Positions 35,952-44,515 of a DNA stretch of 64,000 nucleotides are shown here, in pieces (within the stretch, counting starts at the first letter, position 1; the number at the start of each line of letters is the position of its first letter). A program made the position numbers and the translations under genes. The notes beneath the pieces are model-generated. The model was not told the origin of the DNA, did not search any database, and saw nothing but the letters and a program-made list of their open reading frames with translations. Location of the stretch: assembly GCA_018223385.1 (NCBI GenBank), contig JAGTTR010000004.1:1-64000 (forward strand), read 5' to 3'. The stretch is from Oscillospiraceae bacterium Marseille-Q3528 (GTDB taxonomy: Bacteria > Bacillota > Clostridia > Lachnospirales > Lachnospiraceae).

Positions 35952-38156
35952 ATGTGTAAGAGAGAAAACGAAGGAAACGAGCAGCAGAGAGAGCTGGAAG
36001 TGGTATTTGCACAGCTGGTGGCCATTGACCGGGCGAGGAACAGCGCCGAGGTGGATCTGGCGGTGAATACCCTCCTGCAGGCCATTGGAGAATATACCCA
36101 GGCGGAGCGAACATATATTTTCGAGATGATGGAAGAGGAACGGATCTTTACGAACATTTATGAATGGTGTTCAGAAGGGGTGACTCCACAGATCGATAAT
36201 CTGCAGGCGTTGACGGCGGATGATATGCCCGTCTGGTACCGGATTTTTCTGCGGGGAGAAAGTATTATCATAGACGATCTGGAGACGGTGAAGGAGAGCA
36301 TGCCACTGGAGTATGATATCCTGAAAGCGCAGGATATTTATTCAGAGATTTCTTTCCCCATCTGGTATCGGGGCAAGCTGATGGGATTCATTGGCGTGGA
36401 CAATCCCCGGGTTGCAAAATTCCGGTATTTTCTCAATCTGCTGGCTGTGGTGGGCGGTTATGTGGGCAATGCCTGGGAGAACTTCCGCGTGGCGAGACAG
36501 CTGAAACAGAACAGGGATGCCCTGCAGCAGAATCGCCGGGATCTGGAAAAGGCCCGGGAGGAAGTGACACTGAACAATGAGATTATTTCTGCCATCAGTA
36601 AGATTTACGTGCTGATTTTCCGGATTGATCTGGAAAAAGATTACTATGATGAGATTTCCAGTCAGGATGAGCTGCACCGTTTCACCGGAAAACACGGCAG
36701 AGCGTCTGCGCGGATGCAGGAGATCTGTGATGCCTTCGTGGCGTCCGGTTACCGGGAAAATGTGCGGCAGTTTCTGGATCTGTCCACGCTGGCAGGACGG
36801 CTGGGGGAAGAGGATACGGTGGGAATGGAGTATCTGACCCAGGACGGAGACTGGCATCTGGCCCGGTTTATCGTGAAAAACCGGAATGCCGCCGGAGAAG
36901 TCACCCATGTGCTCTATGTCACCCGGGTGATCAGTGACACCAAGCGGCGGGAGCAGAGCTGGATCGCCATTGCGGAGGAAGCCAACCGGGCGAACATGGC
37001 CAAGACAGAATTCCTTTCCCGGATGGCCCATGATATCCGTACACCCATGAACGCCATTCAGGGATTTACCACCATTGCAAAAGCGAGTCTGAACAATGTT
37101 CAAAAAGTGGAAGAATGTCTCCAGAAGATCGAAATCTCCAGCCATTATCTGCGGGAGCTGGCGGATAATATTCTGGATCTGACCCACATCGAGAGCGGAC
37201 AGATGAAGGCTGCCCATCAGAAAATGCAGCTCACCTCGTTTTTCGCGGAGTTATGTCTGCTGGTGGATGGGATCTGCATCGGCAGAAGCCTGCGCTTTGA
37301 GAAATGTTTGCACGATATCTGGTATGACCGGATCGTGGCAGACCCGGTGCTGCTGCGGCAGATCTATATGAATCTGCTGTCCAATGCGGTGAAATACACG
37401 TCGGACGGCGGCACTGTGACGCTGGAAATGTATGAGGAAATGCTGCCGGAGACGAACTGCATCCGTCTGGTGTCCCGGGTACAGGACAGTGGCATCGGCA
37501 TGTCCAGAGAATATATGGATGTGATGTACGCCAAATTCAGCCGGGCAGTGGATACCCGGGTCAATCAGGTGCGGGGAAGCGGTCTGGGGCTTTCCGTGGT
37601 AAAGGAACTGACAGATCTTCTGGGCGGACAGGTGCAGGTGGAGAGTGCGCCGGAGCAGGGGACGAAGTTCGTGCTGTCCTTCACCTTCCCTTATGTGGAC
37701 GCAGCGGAGGCATCTGCCTGTGCGGGGCAGGAGGAAGATGTGTCGGAGGTTTGTAAGGGAATGCATCTTCTGGTGGCGGAGGACAACGACCTGAATTATG
37801 AGGTGGCCTCGGAACTGCTGGCTATGCAGGGGATTTCCTGCGACCGGGCGGAAAACGGCGCTGCCTGTGTGGAGCGGTTTCAGCATGCGCCGGAGGGCAC
37901 GTACAATGCCATTCTCATGGACATGCAGATGCCGGTGATGGACGGCGTTCAGGCCACAGAGACGATCCGGCATATGACCCGGCGGGATGCGGTGACCATT
38001 CCCATTATTGCCATGACGGCCAATGCTTTTCAGCAGGATGTCGCCAGCTGCATGAACGCCGGAATGAACGGACATCTGGCCAAGCCCTTTGATCTGGCCA
38101 AGCTGCTGCCCATGCTGGCGGATGCGTGCCGGCGTCAGGTGAGGACGGAGAAGTAA
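35952..38156 (+). CDS. Hybrid sensor histidine kinase / response regulator
   Basis: A 734-residue soluble protein with no membrane helix. Order: a GAF-type sensor (~15-180), a linker/PAS-like region (~200-330), HisKA with FLSRMAHDIRTPMNA (His ~356), HATPase_c (NLLSNAVKYTSDGG, DSGIGMS, GSGLGLSVVKEL), and a receiver domain whose phospho-acceptor Asp lies in ILMDMQMPVMDG. There is no Hpt domain or output regulator. The ATG at 35952 follows AGAGGAATC; the frame is also open from an ATG at 35892. Its place between sigF and spoVA hints at a sporulation link, but this is inference. Confidence 0.9.
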   Translation: MCKRENEGNEQQRELEVVFAQLVAIDRARNSAEVDLAVNTLLQAIGEYTQAERTYIFEMMEEERIFTNIYEWCSEGVTPQIDNLQALTADDMPVWYRIFLRGESIIIDDLETVKESMPLEYDILKAQDIYSEISFPIWYRGKLMGFIGVDNPRVAKFRYFLNLLAVVGGYVGNAWENFRVARQLKQNRDALQQNRRDLEKAREEVTLNNEIISAISKIYVLIFRIDLEKDYYDEISSQDELHRFTGKHGRASARMQEICDAFVASGYRENVRQFLDLSTLAGRLGEEDTVGMEYLTQDGDWHLARFIVKNRNAAGEVTHVLYVTRVISDTKRREQSWIAIAEEANRANMAKTEFLSRMAHDIRTPMNAIQGFTTIAKASLNNVQKVEECLQKIEISSHYLRELADNILDLTHIESGQMKAAHQKMQLTSFFAELCLLVDGICIGRSLRFEKCLHDIWYDRIVADPVLLRQIYMNLLSNAVKYTSDGGTVTLEMYEEMLPETNCIRLVSRVQDSGIGMSREYMDVMYAKFSRAVDTRVNQVRGSGLGLSVVKELTDLLGGQVQVESAPEQGTKFVLSFTFPYVDAAEASACAGQEEDVSEVCKGMHLLVAEDNDLNYEVASELLAMQGISCDRAENGAACVERFQHAPEGTYNAILMDMQMPVMDGVQATETIRHMTRRDAVTIPIIAMTANAFQQDVASCMNAGMNGHLAKPFDLAKLLPMLADACRRQVRTEK

Positions 38157-38396
38157 CGGAAATGAAGAAAGGGCGTGAATCCTGAATCGCGGACAGACCG
38201 GGAGAAATGAAAGTGATGATCTGACAAGTGGGACAAATCCGGGAGAATGGAATAATGCTGACCAGACGAGACAGGGATTGACCGAACGGAATCAGGCAAT
38301 CGAACATAAGAAATCGAGAAAAAGAGTAATATGCGCGTATAGTATAAGAAAATGTAGAGAAAATAGGAAAGGAGGGATGGACGAAAGAAAGAAGGA

Positions 38397-38693
38397 ATGC
38401 AAATGGGAAAAACGAGATGGAAGAACCTGCTGCTGAGCATGCTTCTGGTGCTGCTGGTGGTGGGGATGCTTCTCTATATCAAGGAGAAGGCCGGGGATAC
38501 CGGACAGACGGAGGCGACATTAGTGGAGCAGACAGAAGATCAACGGCATCCGTTGAAACAGGAGCTGCAGAATCTGCGACTGCCGGAACGTGGGACAGCT
38601 GTTGTCTGTGTGGAAGCCTATGTAAGCAATGACTGTGAGCAGCCGGGGATGATGGTATTTCCGGTCATTGTCTGCACAGGGGGCCTGGGATGA
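38397..38693 (+). CDS. Small membrane protein upstream of spoVAA, function unknown
   Basis: A 98-residue protein with one N-terminal membrane helix (NLLLSMLLVLLVVGMLLYI) and a short outer part. Its stop overlaps the spoVAA ATG (GATGAG), so it appears to be the first gene of this spoVA segment. The ATG at 38397 or the one at 38403 may be used; AAGAAGG lies upstream. No family is recognised. Confidence 0.6.
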   Translation: MQMGKTRWKNLLLSMLLVLLVVGMLLYIKEKAGDTGQTEATLVEQTEDQRHPLKQELQNLRLPERGTAVVCVEAYVSNDCEQPGMMVFPVIVCTGGLG

Positions 38694-39343
38694 GCGCCGG
38701 CACCACCCTGTACCTTCTCCTGGAGCAGAATACGGAGGTTTCCACCAGGGATGTCCGGCTGTCAGACGTGGCGAAAATGGCCTGCACGGACGAACATGCG
38801 CTGAACCGCCTGAAAACCATCAAACTGTTTCGCATTCCTTCGGGGAAAAAGTTCCGCAAAACGATGACGGTTGTGGATATCATCGAAAAGGTGCAGGCAC
38901 TTTATCCGAACATGGAAGTAAATAATCTGGGTGAGACAGACTTTATCGTGACCTATGTGGAACAGGGAAAGGAACATCCGGTGTGGGATTTTGTGAAAAC
39001 CGTACTGATCAGTGCGGTTATCTTTTTCGGTTCCGCTTTTTCCATCATGGCGTTCAACAACGATATCAACGTGACGGAGCTGTTTGCCCAGGTTTATGAA
39101 CAGTGTACAGGAGCGGTGTCCGACGGGTACACGATCCTGGAAATCTCGTATTCTCTCGGCCTTTCCGTGGGCATCATCCTGTTTTTCAACCATTTTGCAG
39201 GAAAAAAGATCACTATGGATCCGACGCCGCTGGAGGTGCAGATGAAGCAGTACGAGCAGGACGTCAACACGGCGATCATCCAGGAAAACAGCCGAAAGGG
39301 GAAAGGAGCGGGCCATGGGATGGACGATTCTGCTGGCGATTAG
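38690..39343 (+). CDS. spoVAA: Stage V sporulation protein AA
   Basis: A 217-residue protein with a soluble N-terminal domain (VSTRDVRLSDVAKMACTDEHALNRLKTIKLFRIP) and two membrane helices (~100-120 and ~140-170). It belongs to the SpoVA complex that moves Ca-dipicolinate into the forespore and out during germination. It overlaps the preceding small gene by four bases and spoVAB by 29 bases. Confidence 0.9.
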   Translation: MSAGTTLYLLLEQNTEVSTRDVRLSDVAKMACTDEHALNRLKTIKLFRIPSGKKFRKTMTVVDIIEKVQALYPNMEVNNLGETDFIVTYVEQGKEHPVWDFVKTVLISAVIFFGSAFSIMAFNNDINVTELFAQVYEQCTGAVSDGYTILEISYSLGLSVGIILFFNHFAGKKITMDPTPLEVQMKQYEQDVNTAIIQENSRKGKGAGHGMDDSAGD

Positions 39344-39728
39344 CGGATTCAGTGCCGGGACAGTGGTGGCGGGCGGCATCTTTGCCCTGATCGTGGGCCT
39401 GAAAATCGTGCCCCGGTTCGCGGGCTTTACCCACACCGCCCATCACATGATGCTGTATGAGAGCTGCATCGTGTGGGGCGGCATTGTGGGAAATATCGTG
39501 AATGTGTTTCAGATTCCGCTGTACTGCGGGGCGGCAGGGCTGCTGCTCTTTGGGCTGGTGGGCGGTATCTATGTGGGGGCCTGGGCCATGGCGCTGGCGG
39601 AGATCGTGGACACGATCCCCATATTTTCCAGACGTCTGGGGCTGAAAGGAGGACTGGGGATCCTGGTGGTGCTCATGGCACTGGGAAGAAGCATCGGGGG
39701 GATCCTTCATTTTTACATGCGCTGGTAA
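39315..39728 (+). CDS. spoVAB: Stage V sporulation protein AB
   Basis: A 137-residue integral membrane protein with about four helices (GFSAGTVVAGGIFALIVGLKIVPRFAGFT, YESCIVWGGIVGNIVNVF, GLVGGIYVGAWAMALAEIVDTIPIFSRR). It is a SpoVA complex component. Its start lies inside spoVAA. Confidence 0.93.
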   Translation: MGWTILLAISGFSAGTVVAGGIFALIVGLKIVPRFAGFTHTAHHMMLYESCIVWGGIVGNIVNVFQIPLYCGAAGLLLFGLVGGIYVGAWAMALAEIVDTIPIFSRRLGLKGGLGILVVLMALGRSIGGILHFYMRW

Positions 39729-39776
39729 AAACAGGAAAAGACGGGCGATCACAAGGACCTGGGGAAAGGAGATTCT

Positions 39777-40253
39777 ATGAAAAACAACAAGCAGCAGTTA
39801 AACGAGACAGAGAAGCAGCAGTATGCGGACTATGTGAAAGCGGTGACGCCCACCCACAGCCTGTGGATGAACATGGTGCGGGCATTTCTCGTGGGCGGGG
39901 CCATCTGTGCCATCGGGCAGGGGATTTTGAACTGCGTTCAATCTCTGGGGCTGGATGAGAAAAGCGCCGGGACATGGACATCCATTGTACTGGTGCTCAT
40001 GAGCATTATTTTAACGGGGTTCAATCTCTACCCGTCCATTGCCAAGTTCGGCGGCGCCGGGGCGCTGGTGCCCATCACCGGCTTTGCCAACTCTGTGGCG
40101 GCCCCGGCCATCGAGTTCCAGAAGGAAGGGCAGGTGTTCGGCATCGGCTGCAAGATTTTCACCATCGCCGGGCCGGTGATCCTGTACGGCGTGTTCACCA
40201 GCTGGGTAGCGGGGCTTTTGTACTGGCTGGGAAAAATGCTGGGGATGGGGTAA
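39777..40253 (+). CDS. spoVAC: Stage V sporulation protein AC
   Basis: A 158-residue membrane protein with the typical N-terminal YADYVKAVTPTHSLWMNMVRAFLVGGAICAIGQG and the conserved KFGGAGALVPITGFANSVAAPAIEFQKEGQVFGIGCKIFTIAGPVILYG. In Bacillus, SpoVAC acts as a mechanosensitive DPA channel. AAAGGAG precedes the ATG. Downstream the operon is interrupted by an AbiE-like pair before spoVAD. Confidence 0.96.
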   Translation: MKNNKQQLNETEKQQYADYVKAVTPTHSLWMNMVRAFLVGGAICAIGQGILNCVQSLGLDEKSAGTWTSIVLVLMSIILTGFNLYPSIAKFGGAGALVPITGFANSVAAPAIEFQKEGQVFGIGCKIFTIAGPVILYGVFTSWVAGLLYWLGKMLGMG

Positions 40254-40266
40254 ATGAAGTCAGAGA

Positions 40267-40746
40267 ATGCTCTGTCACTGGGCAAAGGATTATGAGAAAA
40301 AAGATGCCAGATGCCTGGAATATTATTCCCTGGATAGCGTGGCGGATGTAGAACGGGCAATCGGCAAATGGAATGCATCACACGGCGCGGCAGCTGTACT
40401 GGGTTCTTTTTCTGCGGCTGCCCGGTATGCGCCGACGGTGCGTTACCAGAAGGTATATGTGTACGTGGAGCAACAGGATCTGGAAGAGTTTGTCAAAGAT
40501 CTGGAGCTGGAACCGGTATCTGTAGGGGGGAATGTGGTTTTGATAATTCCGCACGATGAGACCCCCTGCATGTTTGCCAGAAAGATACATGGTGATCTGG
40601 TGACTTCGCCGGTGCAGACGGTGCTGGATCTTCGGAACAGCAGCGGACGGGGAGAGGAAGCCGCAGATGCGGTGATGCAGAAGGAATTTTGTCTACAGGG
40701 GGATGATGAGAATACAGAGAGAGGAAAATCTGAAACAGGCGATTGA
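40267..40746 (+). CDS. AbiEi-like antitoxin fragment (C-terminal part)
   Basis: A 159-residue protein resembling the C-terminal half of AbiEi_2-type proteins: AAAVLGSFSAAARYAPTVRYQKVYVYVEQQDLEEFV, GGNVVLIIPHD, then SPVQTVLDLRNSSGRGEEAADAVM. The helix-turn-helix N-terminal half expected of full-length relatives is missing, because spoVAC ends only 13 bases upstream. The start (ATG 40267) has no clear ribosome binding site. It may be a truncated remnant. It overlaps the nucleotidyltransferase gene by 44 bases, as in AbiE-type pairs. Confidence 0.55.
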   Translation: MLCHWAKDYEKKDARCLEYYSLDSVADVERAIGKWNASHGAAAVLGSFSAAARYAPTVRYQKVYVYVEQQDLEEFVKDLELEPVSVGGNVVLIIPHDETPCMFARKIHGDLVTSPVQTVLDLRNSSGRGEEAADAVMQKEFCLQGDDENTERGKSETGD

Positions 40747-41275
40747 TTACTCGCAGGGTCAGAAGGATGCTGCTTATTGTGTCCTGGGAGAGATCGTAAA
40801 TCTGCTGGGAGAATTTTCAGATCATATGCGTATCATAGGCGGCTGGGTTCCGGCGCTTTTATATCCGAAGGAGGATCATATCGGTTCCATAGATGTGGAT
40901 GTTTTACTGAATCAGCTGGAGATCCGGCGGGCAGAAAGCTATGAGACGATCAAGCGTCTGCTGGAGAAAAACGGATATCGCAGGCACAGGGAGAAATATT
41001 TTACATTTATAAAGACGGTTACCATCCAGGGCATTGATTATGATGTGGACGTGGATTTTCTGTCTGGAAAATATGGCGGCGATGGGAGCAATGTGAGTAA
41101 GCATGTGAACGGGATCAAAACACTTCCGGCGACGGGTGGAAATTTTGCTTTTGAATTTCCGCCGGAGGATGTTCCCATTACGTACCGACGGGCGGACGAG
41201 GAAATGTACCGGGTGAAAACGATGTATAAAAAACGGCGGGAAGAGGAAGCGGGCAGGAAGGCGCCGGTCGGATAA
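40703..41275 (+). CDS. AbiEii-like nucleotidyltransferase
   Basis: A 190-residue protein with a minimal nucleotidyltransferase core: RIIGGWVPALLYP (Gly-Gly motif), HIGSIDVDVLLN (Asp-x-Asp), and the third acidic position in IDYDVDVDFLSGKYGG. All three acids are present, so the fold could be active. Relatives act as toxins of type IV-like AbiE modules with an AbiEi partner, which is the preceding gene. A Rho-independent terminator follows, separating the pair from spoVAD. Confidence 0.65.
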   Translation: MMRIQREENLKQAIDYSQGQKDAAYCVLGEIVNLLGEFSDHMRIIGGWVPALLYPKEDHIGSIDVDVLLNQLEIRRAESYETIKRLLEKNGYRRHREKYFTFIKTVTIQGIDYDVDVDFLSGKYGGDGSNVSKHVNGIKTLPATGGNFAFEFPPEDVPITYRRADEEMYRVKTMYKKRREEEAGRKAPVG

Positions 41276-41303
41276 AAATTGCATAAGTCGAGATACTAAC
41301 AAC

Positions 41304-41334
41304 AAAGGATTCTGTAAAAGCAGGATCCTTTTTC
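41304..41334 (+). terminator. Terminator between the AbiE-like pair and spoVAD
   Basis: AAAGGATTCTG pairs with CAGGATCCTTT (one mismatch) around TAAAAG, followed by T5. It should block read-through from spoVAA-AC into spoVAD. Confidence 0.82.
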
Positions 41335-41399
41335 TATATACATTTTGAAAAGAAGAACAACGTGAGAACTATGTGAAAAATGGACTTGGAGGGATTTTG

Positions 41400-42407
41400 A
41401 TGGAACAGAGCAGAGGAAAACAGAGCATTGCGTTTGCGCATCCGCCCTGTATCGAGAGCAGTGCGTCCGTGGCCGGGAAAAAGGAGGGCGACGGGCCGCT
41501 GGGCCATCTCATAGACCTGGTGGATGAGGATCCCCTGTTTGGGGAGGACTCCTGGGAAAAGGCCGAGAGCACCATGCAGAAGGAGGCGGCTCGGATCGCG
41601 CTGAAAAAGGCGGGGCTGGAGCCTGCGGATATCCGCTATATATTTGCCGGAGACCTGCTGGGGCAGCTCATCGCCACCTTTTTCGGCATGAAGGAACTGC
41701 CCGCGCCGCTGTTTGGGCTGTACGGGGCGTGCTCCACCGCCGGGGAGGCACTGCAGCTGGGAGCAATGACGGTGAATGCCGGGTATGCATCGCATGTGCT
41801 GTGCGTGGCGTCCAGCCATTTTGGCAGTGCGGAGAAGCAATTCCGGTATCCGCTGGCATATGCGAACCAGCGTCCCCTGTCAGCCACCTGGACGGTGACG
41901 GGCTGCGGTGCTTTCGTGGTGGGAAACACGGGCCGGGTGAGGATCACCGGTATCACCACCGGGAAAATCGTGGATTACGGCGTGCGGGATTCCATGAACA
42001 TGGGCGCCTGTATGGCACCGGCGGCCGCGGATACCATTTTGCAGAATCTGGAAGATTTCGGGAGAAAGCCGGAGGACTATGACCAGATCATTACCGGCGA
42101 TCTGGGAAAGGTGGGAAAGGAGATTCTGCTGACGCTCATGAAGGAACAGGGTGTGGATATCAGCAGGCAGCACGCGGACTGTGGCATCGAGATCTATGAC
42201 GCCGAGACCCAGGACACCCATTCCGGCGGAAGTGGCTGTGGTTGCTCAGCGGTGACGCTGGGCGCCTATATTCTGGATCAGCTGGCAGAAGGCCGATGGA
42301 AACGGGTACTGTTTGTGCCCACCGGGGCATTGCTGTCCCCGGTGAGCTTTCATGAAGGGCAGACGATCCCCGGGATTGCCCACGGGGTGGTATTAGAGAC
42401 TGCATGA
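41400..42407 (+). CDS. spoVAD: Stage V sporulation protein AD
   Basis: A 335-residue thiolase-fold protein that binds dipicolinic acid for the SpoVA channel. Its motifs include IAFAHPPCIESSASVAGKKEGDGPLG, LFGLYGACSTAGEALQLGAMTVNAG and DTHSGGSGCGCSAVTLGAYIL. The ATG at 41400 follows GGAGGGATTTTG; a GTG at 41373 in frame is less likely. No promoter could be assigned with confidence in the ~65 bases after the upstream terminator; a sporulation sigma promoter is expected. Confidence 0.95.
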   Translation: MEQSRGKQSIAFAHPPCIESSASVAGKKEGDGPLGHLIDLVDEDPLFGEDSWEKAESTMQKEAARIALKKAGLEPADIRYIFAGDLLGQLIATFFGMKELPAPLFGLYGACSTAGEALQLGAMTVNAGYASHVLCVASSHFGSAEKQFRYPLAYANQRPLSATWTVTGCGAFVVGNTGRVRITGITTGKIVDYGVRDSMNMGACMAPAAADTILQNLEDFGRKPEDYDQIITGDLGKVGKEILLTLMKEQGVDISRQHADCGIEIYDAETQDTHSGGSGCGCSAVTLGAYILDQLAEGRWKRVLFVPTGALLSPVSFHEGQTIPGIAHGVVLETA

Positions 42408-42433
42408 CAAACCGCATGACAAACCGCATAATA

Positions 42434-42491
42434 AAACCCCTGTCAGGAAAGATGATATCATGGTTGCATACCATCTTTTGACAGGGGGCTT
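42434..42491. terminator. Bidirectional terminator between spoVAD and the DUF1846 gene
   Basis: CCCCTGTCA...AAAGATG pairs with CATCTTTTGACAGGGG over ~16 bp around a 17-base loop, between convergent genes. Confidence 0.8.
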
Positions 42492-42538
42492 ATCACATCT
42501 GCCTACCGGTTGATGTTATGTGCCGGTGCATTATGCAA

Positions 42539-44017
42539 TCAATGTAATAATTTCTTTTTTTCGTATTTCGGTTCGCTGGTCAGGTTTACACCCAGTTTTT
42601 TGAAGATGTTGATGTCCACCTTGGACAGCAGCACGGAGGTGTGTACCTGGCAGCCCCGCAGCTTGGGCAGCTGTTCCATGGCCAGCAGCGCGTTGGGGTT
42701 CTTGGAAGCGCTGGAGGACAGGGCGATGAGCACCTCATCCGTGTGCAGCCGCGGGTTGTGTCCGCCCAGATATTTGACCTTCAGGGTGCGGATGGGATCC
42801 AGTGCATCCGGGGAGATCAGGTGCATGTCGGCGTCCAGACCGGCCAGCACTTTCAGGGCGTTGAGGATCAGGGCTGCGGAAGCGCCCAGCAGATCCGAGG
42901 TCTTGCCGGTGACGATGGTGCCGTCGGAAAGTTCGATGGCGGCAGCCGGTGCGCCGGTGGCCTCTGCCCGGACATTGGCAGCGGATACGACCTTGCGGGC
43001 CTGGACGGTGACGGAAGCCTGCTTCATCAGCAGCTGGATCTTGTAGATCTCGTTCTCCGTGCCGGTGCCCTCTACATATTTTTCCTGGGCCTCATAGTAC
43101 CGGCGGATGATCTCCTGGCGGGAAGCCTCGCAGCATGCCTCATCATCGATGATGCAGTTGCCGGCCATGTTGACGCCCATATCTGTGGGAGATTTGTACG
43201 GGCTCTCGCCGAAGATCTGCTCGAAAATGGCGTTGAGCACGGGGAAGATCTCCACATCACGGTTGTAGTTGACGGTGGTCTTGCCGTAGGCTTCCAGGTG
43301 ATACGGGTCGATCATGTTTACGTCGCTTAAGTCAGCGGTGGCAGCCTCATAGGCAAGGTTCACCGGGTGGCGCAGCGGCAGGTTCCATATGGGGAAGGTC
43401 TCAAATTTGGCGTAGCCGGCCTTGATGCCCCGTTTGTGTTCGTGATAGAGCTGAGACAGGCAGGTCGCCATCTTGCCGCTGCCCGGCCCCGGTGCGGTAA
43501 CGACAACCAGGGGGCGGGTTGTCTCGATATAATCATTCTTTCCATAGCCCTCGTCGCTGACGATCAGCGGAATGTTGCCCGGATAACCGGCGATCACGTA
43601 GTGGGTGTACACCCGGATACCAAGGAAGGTCAGGCGGCTGCGGAAGCTGTCGGCGGAAGGCTGTCCGGCATACTGGGTGATGACAATGCTGCCCACGTAA
43701 AGCCCTTTGGAATGGAATTCGTCGATGAGACGGAGCACGTCCTCGTCGTAGGTGATCCCTAAGTCTCCGCGGATCTTGTTTTTCTCGATGTCGGCCGCGC
43801 TGATGACGATGACGATTTCGGCCTGATCCTTTAACTGCAAAAGCATCTGCAGCTTACTGTCGGGATGGAAGCCGGGAAGCACGCGGGAGGCGTGGTAGTC
43901 GTCGAACAGCTTGCCGCCGAATTCCAGGTACAGCTTGTTGTCAAACTGGGCGATCCGCTCCCGGATGTGGGCGGACTGTGTCTGCAGGTATTTTTCATTA
44001 TCAAATCCAATATGCAT
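42539..44017 (-). CDS. DUF1846 family protein
   Basis: A 492-residue cytosolic protein of a family widespread in Firmicutes. The N-terminal part has GFDNEKYLQTQSAHIRERIAQFDNKLYLEFGGKLFDDYHASRVLPGF. A P-loop-like VVVTAPGPGSGKMATCLSQLYHEHKRG (~residues 168-194) suggests nucleotide binding. Biochemical function is not established as far as I know. AAAGGGG precedes the ATG. It is a single gene, divergent from the hydrogenase operon. Confidence 0.93.
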   Translation of the reverse strand: MHIGFDNEKYLQTQSAHIRERIAQFDNKLYLEFGGKLFDDYHASRVLPGFHPDSKLQMLLQLKDQAEIVIVISAADIEKNKIRGDLGITYDEDVLRLIDEFHSKGLYVGSIVITQYAGQPSADSFRSRLTFLGIRVYTHYVIAGYPGNIPLIVSDEGYGKNDYIETTRPLVVVTAPGPGSGKMATCLSQLYHEHKRGIKAGYAKFETFPIWNLPLRHPVNLAYEAATADLSDVNMIDPYHLEAYGKTTVNYNRDVEIFPVLNAIFEQIFGESPYKSPTDMGVNMAGNCIIDDEACCEASRQEIIRRYYEAQEKYVEGTGTENEIYKIQLLMKQASVTVQARKVVSAANVRAEATGAPAAAIELSDGTIVTGKTSDLLGASAALILNALKVLAGLDADMHLISPDALDPIRTLKVKYLGGHNPRLHTDEVLIALSSSASKNPNALLAMEQLPKLRGCQVHTSVLLSKVDINIFKKLGVNLTSEPKYEKKKLLH

Positions 44018-44049
44018 AAATAAGTACCCCTTTGTTGTAGTTTGTCCTT

Positions 44050-44078
44050 ATTATATAGTATTTGTCCCGGGGAAGCAA
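44050..44078 (-). promoter_or_regulatory. Promoter of the DUF1846 gene
   Basis: Read on the minus strand, TTGCTT and TATAAT are spaced by 17 bases, 33 bases upstream of the ATG. Confidence 0.75.
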
Positions 44079-44092
44079 CGGGCAAAACATTA

Positions 44093-44218
44093 CAGTTCAC
44101 GCGCGCCATTCGCAAAATCGCATCTGCGATGCTTTCCGCTGCAATGCAGTTCATTTTTGCTCATGAACCGGCGCTCCCTTCGCGCTTTCCCGCTTCCGGA
44201 TTCTCATGCAAGCATGGA
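44093..44218. repeat. Structured intergenic element, copy B1
   Basis: A 126-bp unit repeated identically at 44232-44357. It begins CAGTTCACGCGCGCC and shares long segments with copy A at 20343. Hairpins are GCATC-TGC-GATGC and CTGC-AAT-GCAG, plus CATGCAAGCATG at 44205-44216. The 3' inverted end seen in the other copies is not preserved. Confidence 0.85.
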
Positions 44219-44231
44219 GGAATGGCCGTCC

Positions 44232-44357
44232 CAGTTCACGCGCGCCATTCGCAAAATCGCATCTGCGATGCTTTCCGCTGCAATGCAGTTCATTTTTGCT
44301 CATGAACCGGCGCTCCCTTCGCGCTTTCCCGCTTCCGGATTCTCATGCAAGCATGGA
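44232..44357. repeat. Structured intergenic element, copy B2
   Basis: Identical over 126 bp to 44093-44218, with a 139-bp period and a 13-bp spacer. The identity implies recent duplication. The hydrogenase operon promoter starts 57 bases beyond its end. Confidence 0.9.
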
Positions 44358-44413
44358 ATCTGTCCGCATGAACGCACGAGGGAATTGTGTGTCGATTTCT
44401 GTGTGTTTGCAGA

Positions 44414-44442
44414 TTGAATTCTTCCAGAAATCGTGGTACGAT
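44414..44442 (+). promoter_or_regulatory. Promoter of the hydrogenase operon
   Basis: TTGAAT at 44414-44419 and TACGAT at 44437-44442 are spaced by 17 bases. A near-perfect 16-bp palindrome TTAACAAATTGTTTAA at 44444-44459 starts right after the -10 box and is placed like a repressor site. Confidence 0.6.
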
Positions 44443-44515
44443 ATTAACAAATTGTTTAATTGCAACCATAAGAAATTTGTGAAAAAAGCATTTGAAAACG
44501 TTAGGAGGGCTTTGT

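Noticed and set aside
44093..44357. Insertion sequence or CRISPR array
   Set aside because: Only two copies exist, with a 13-bp spacer and no transposase gene. The structure fits a small non-coding element instead.
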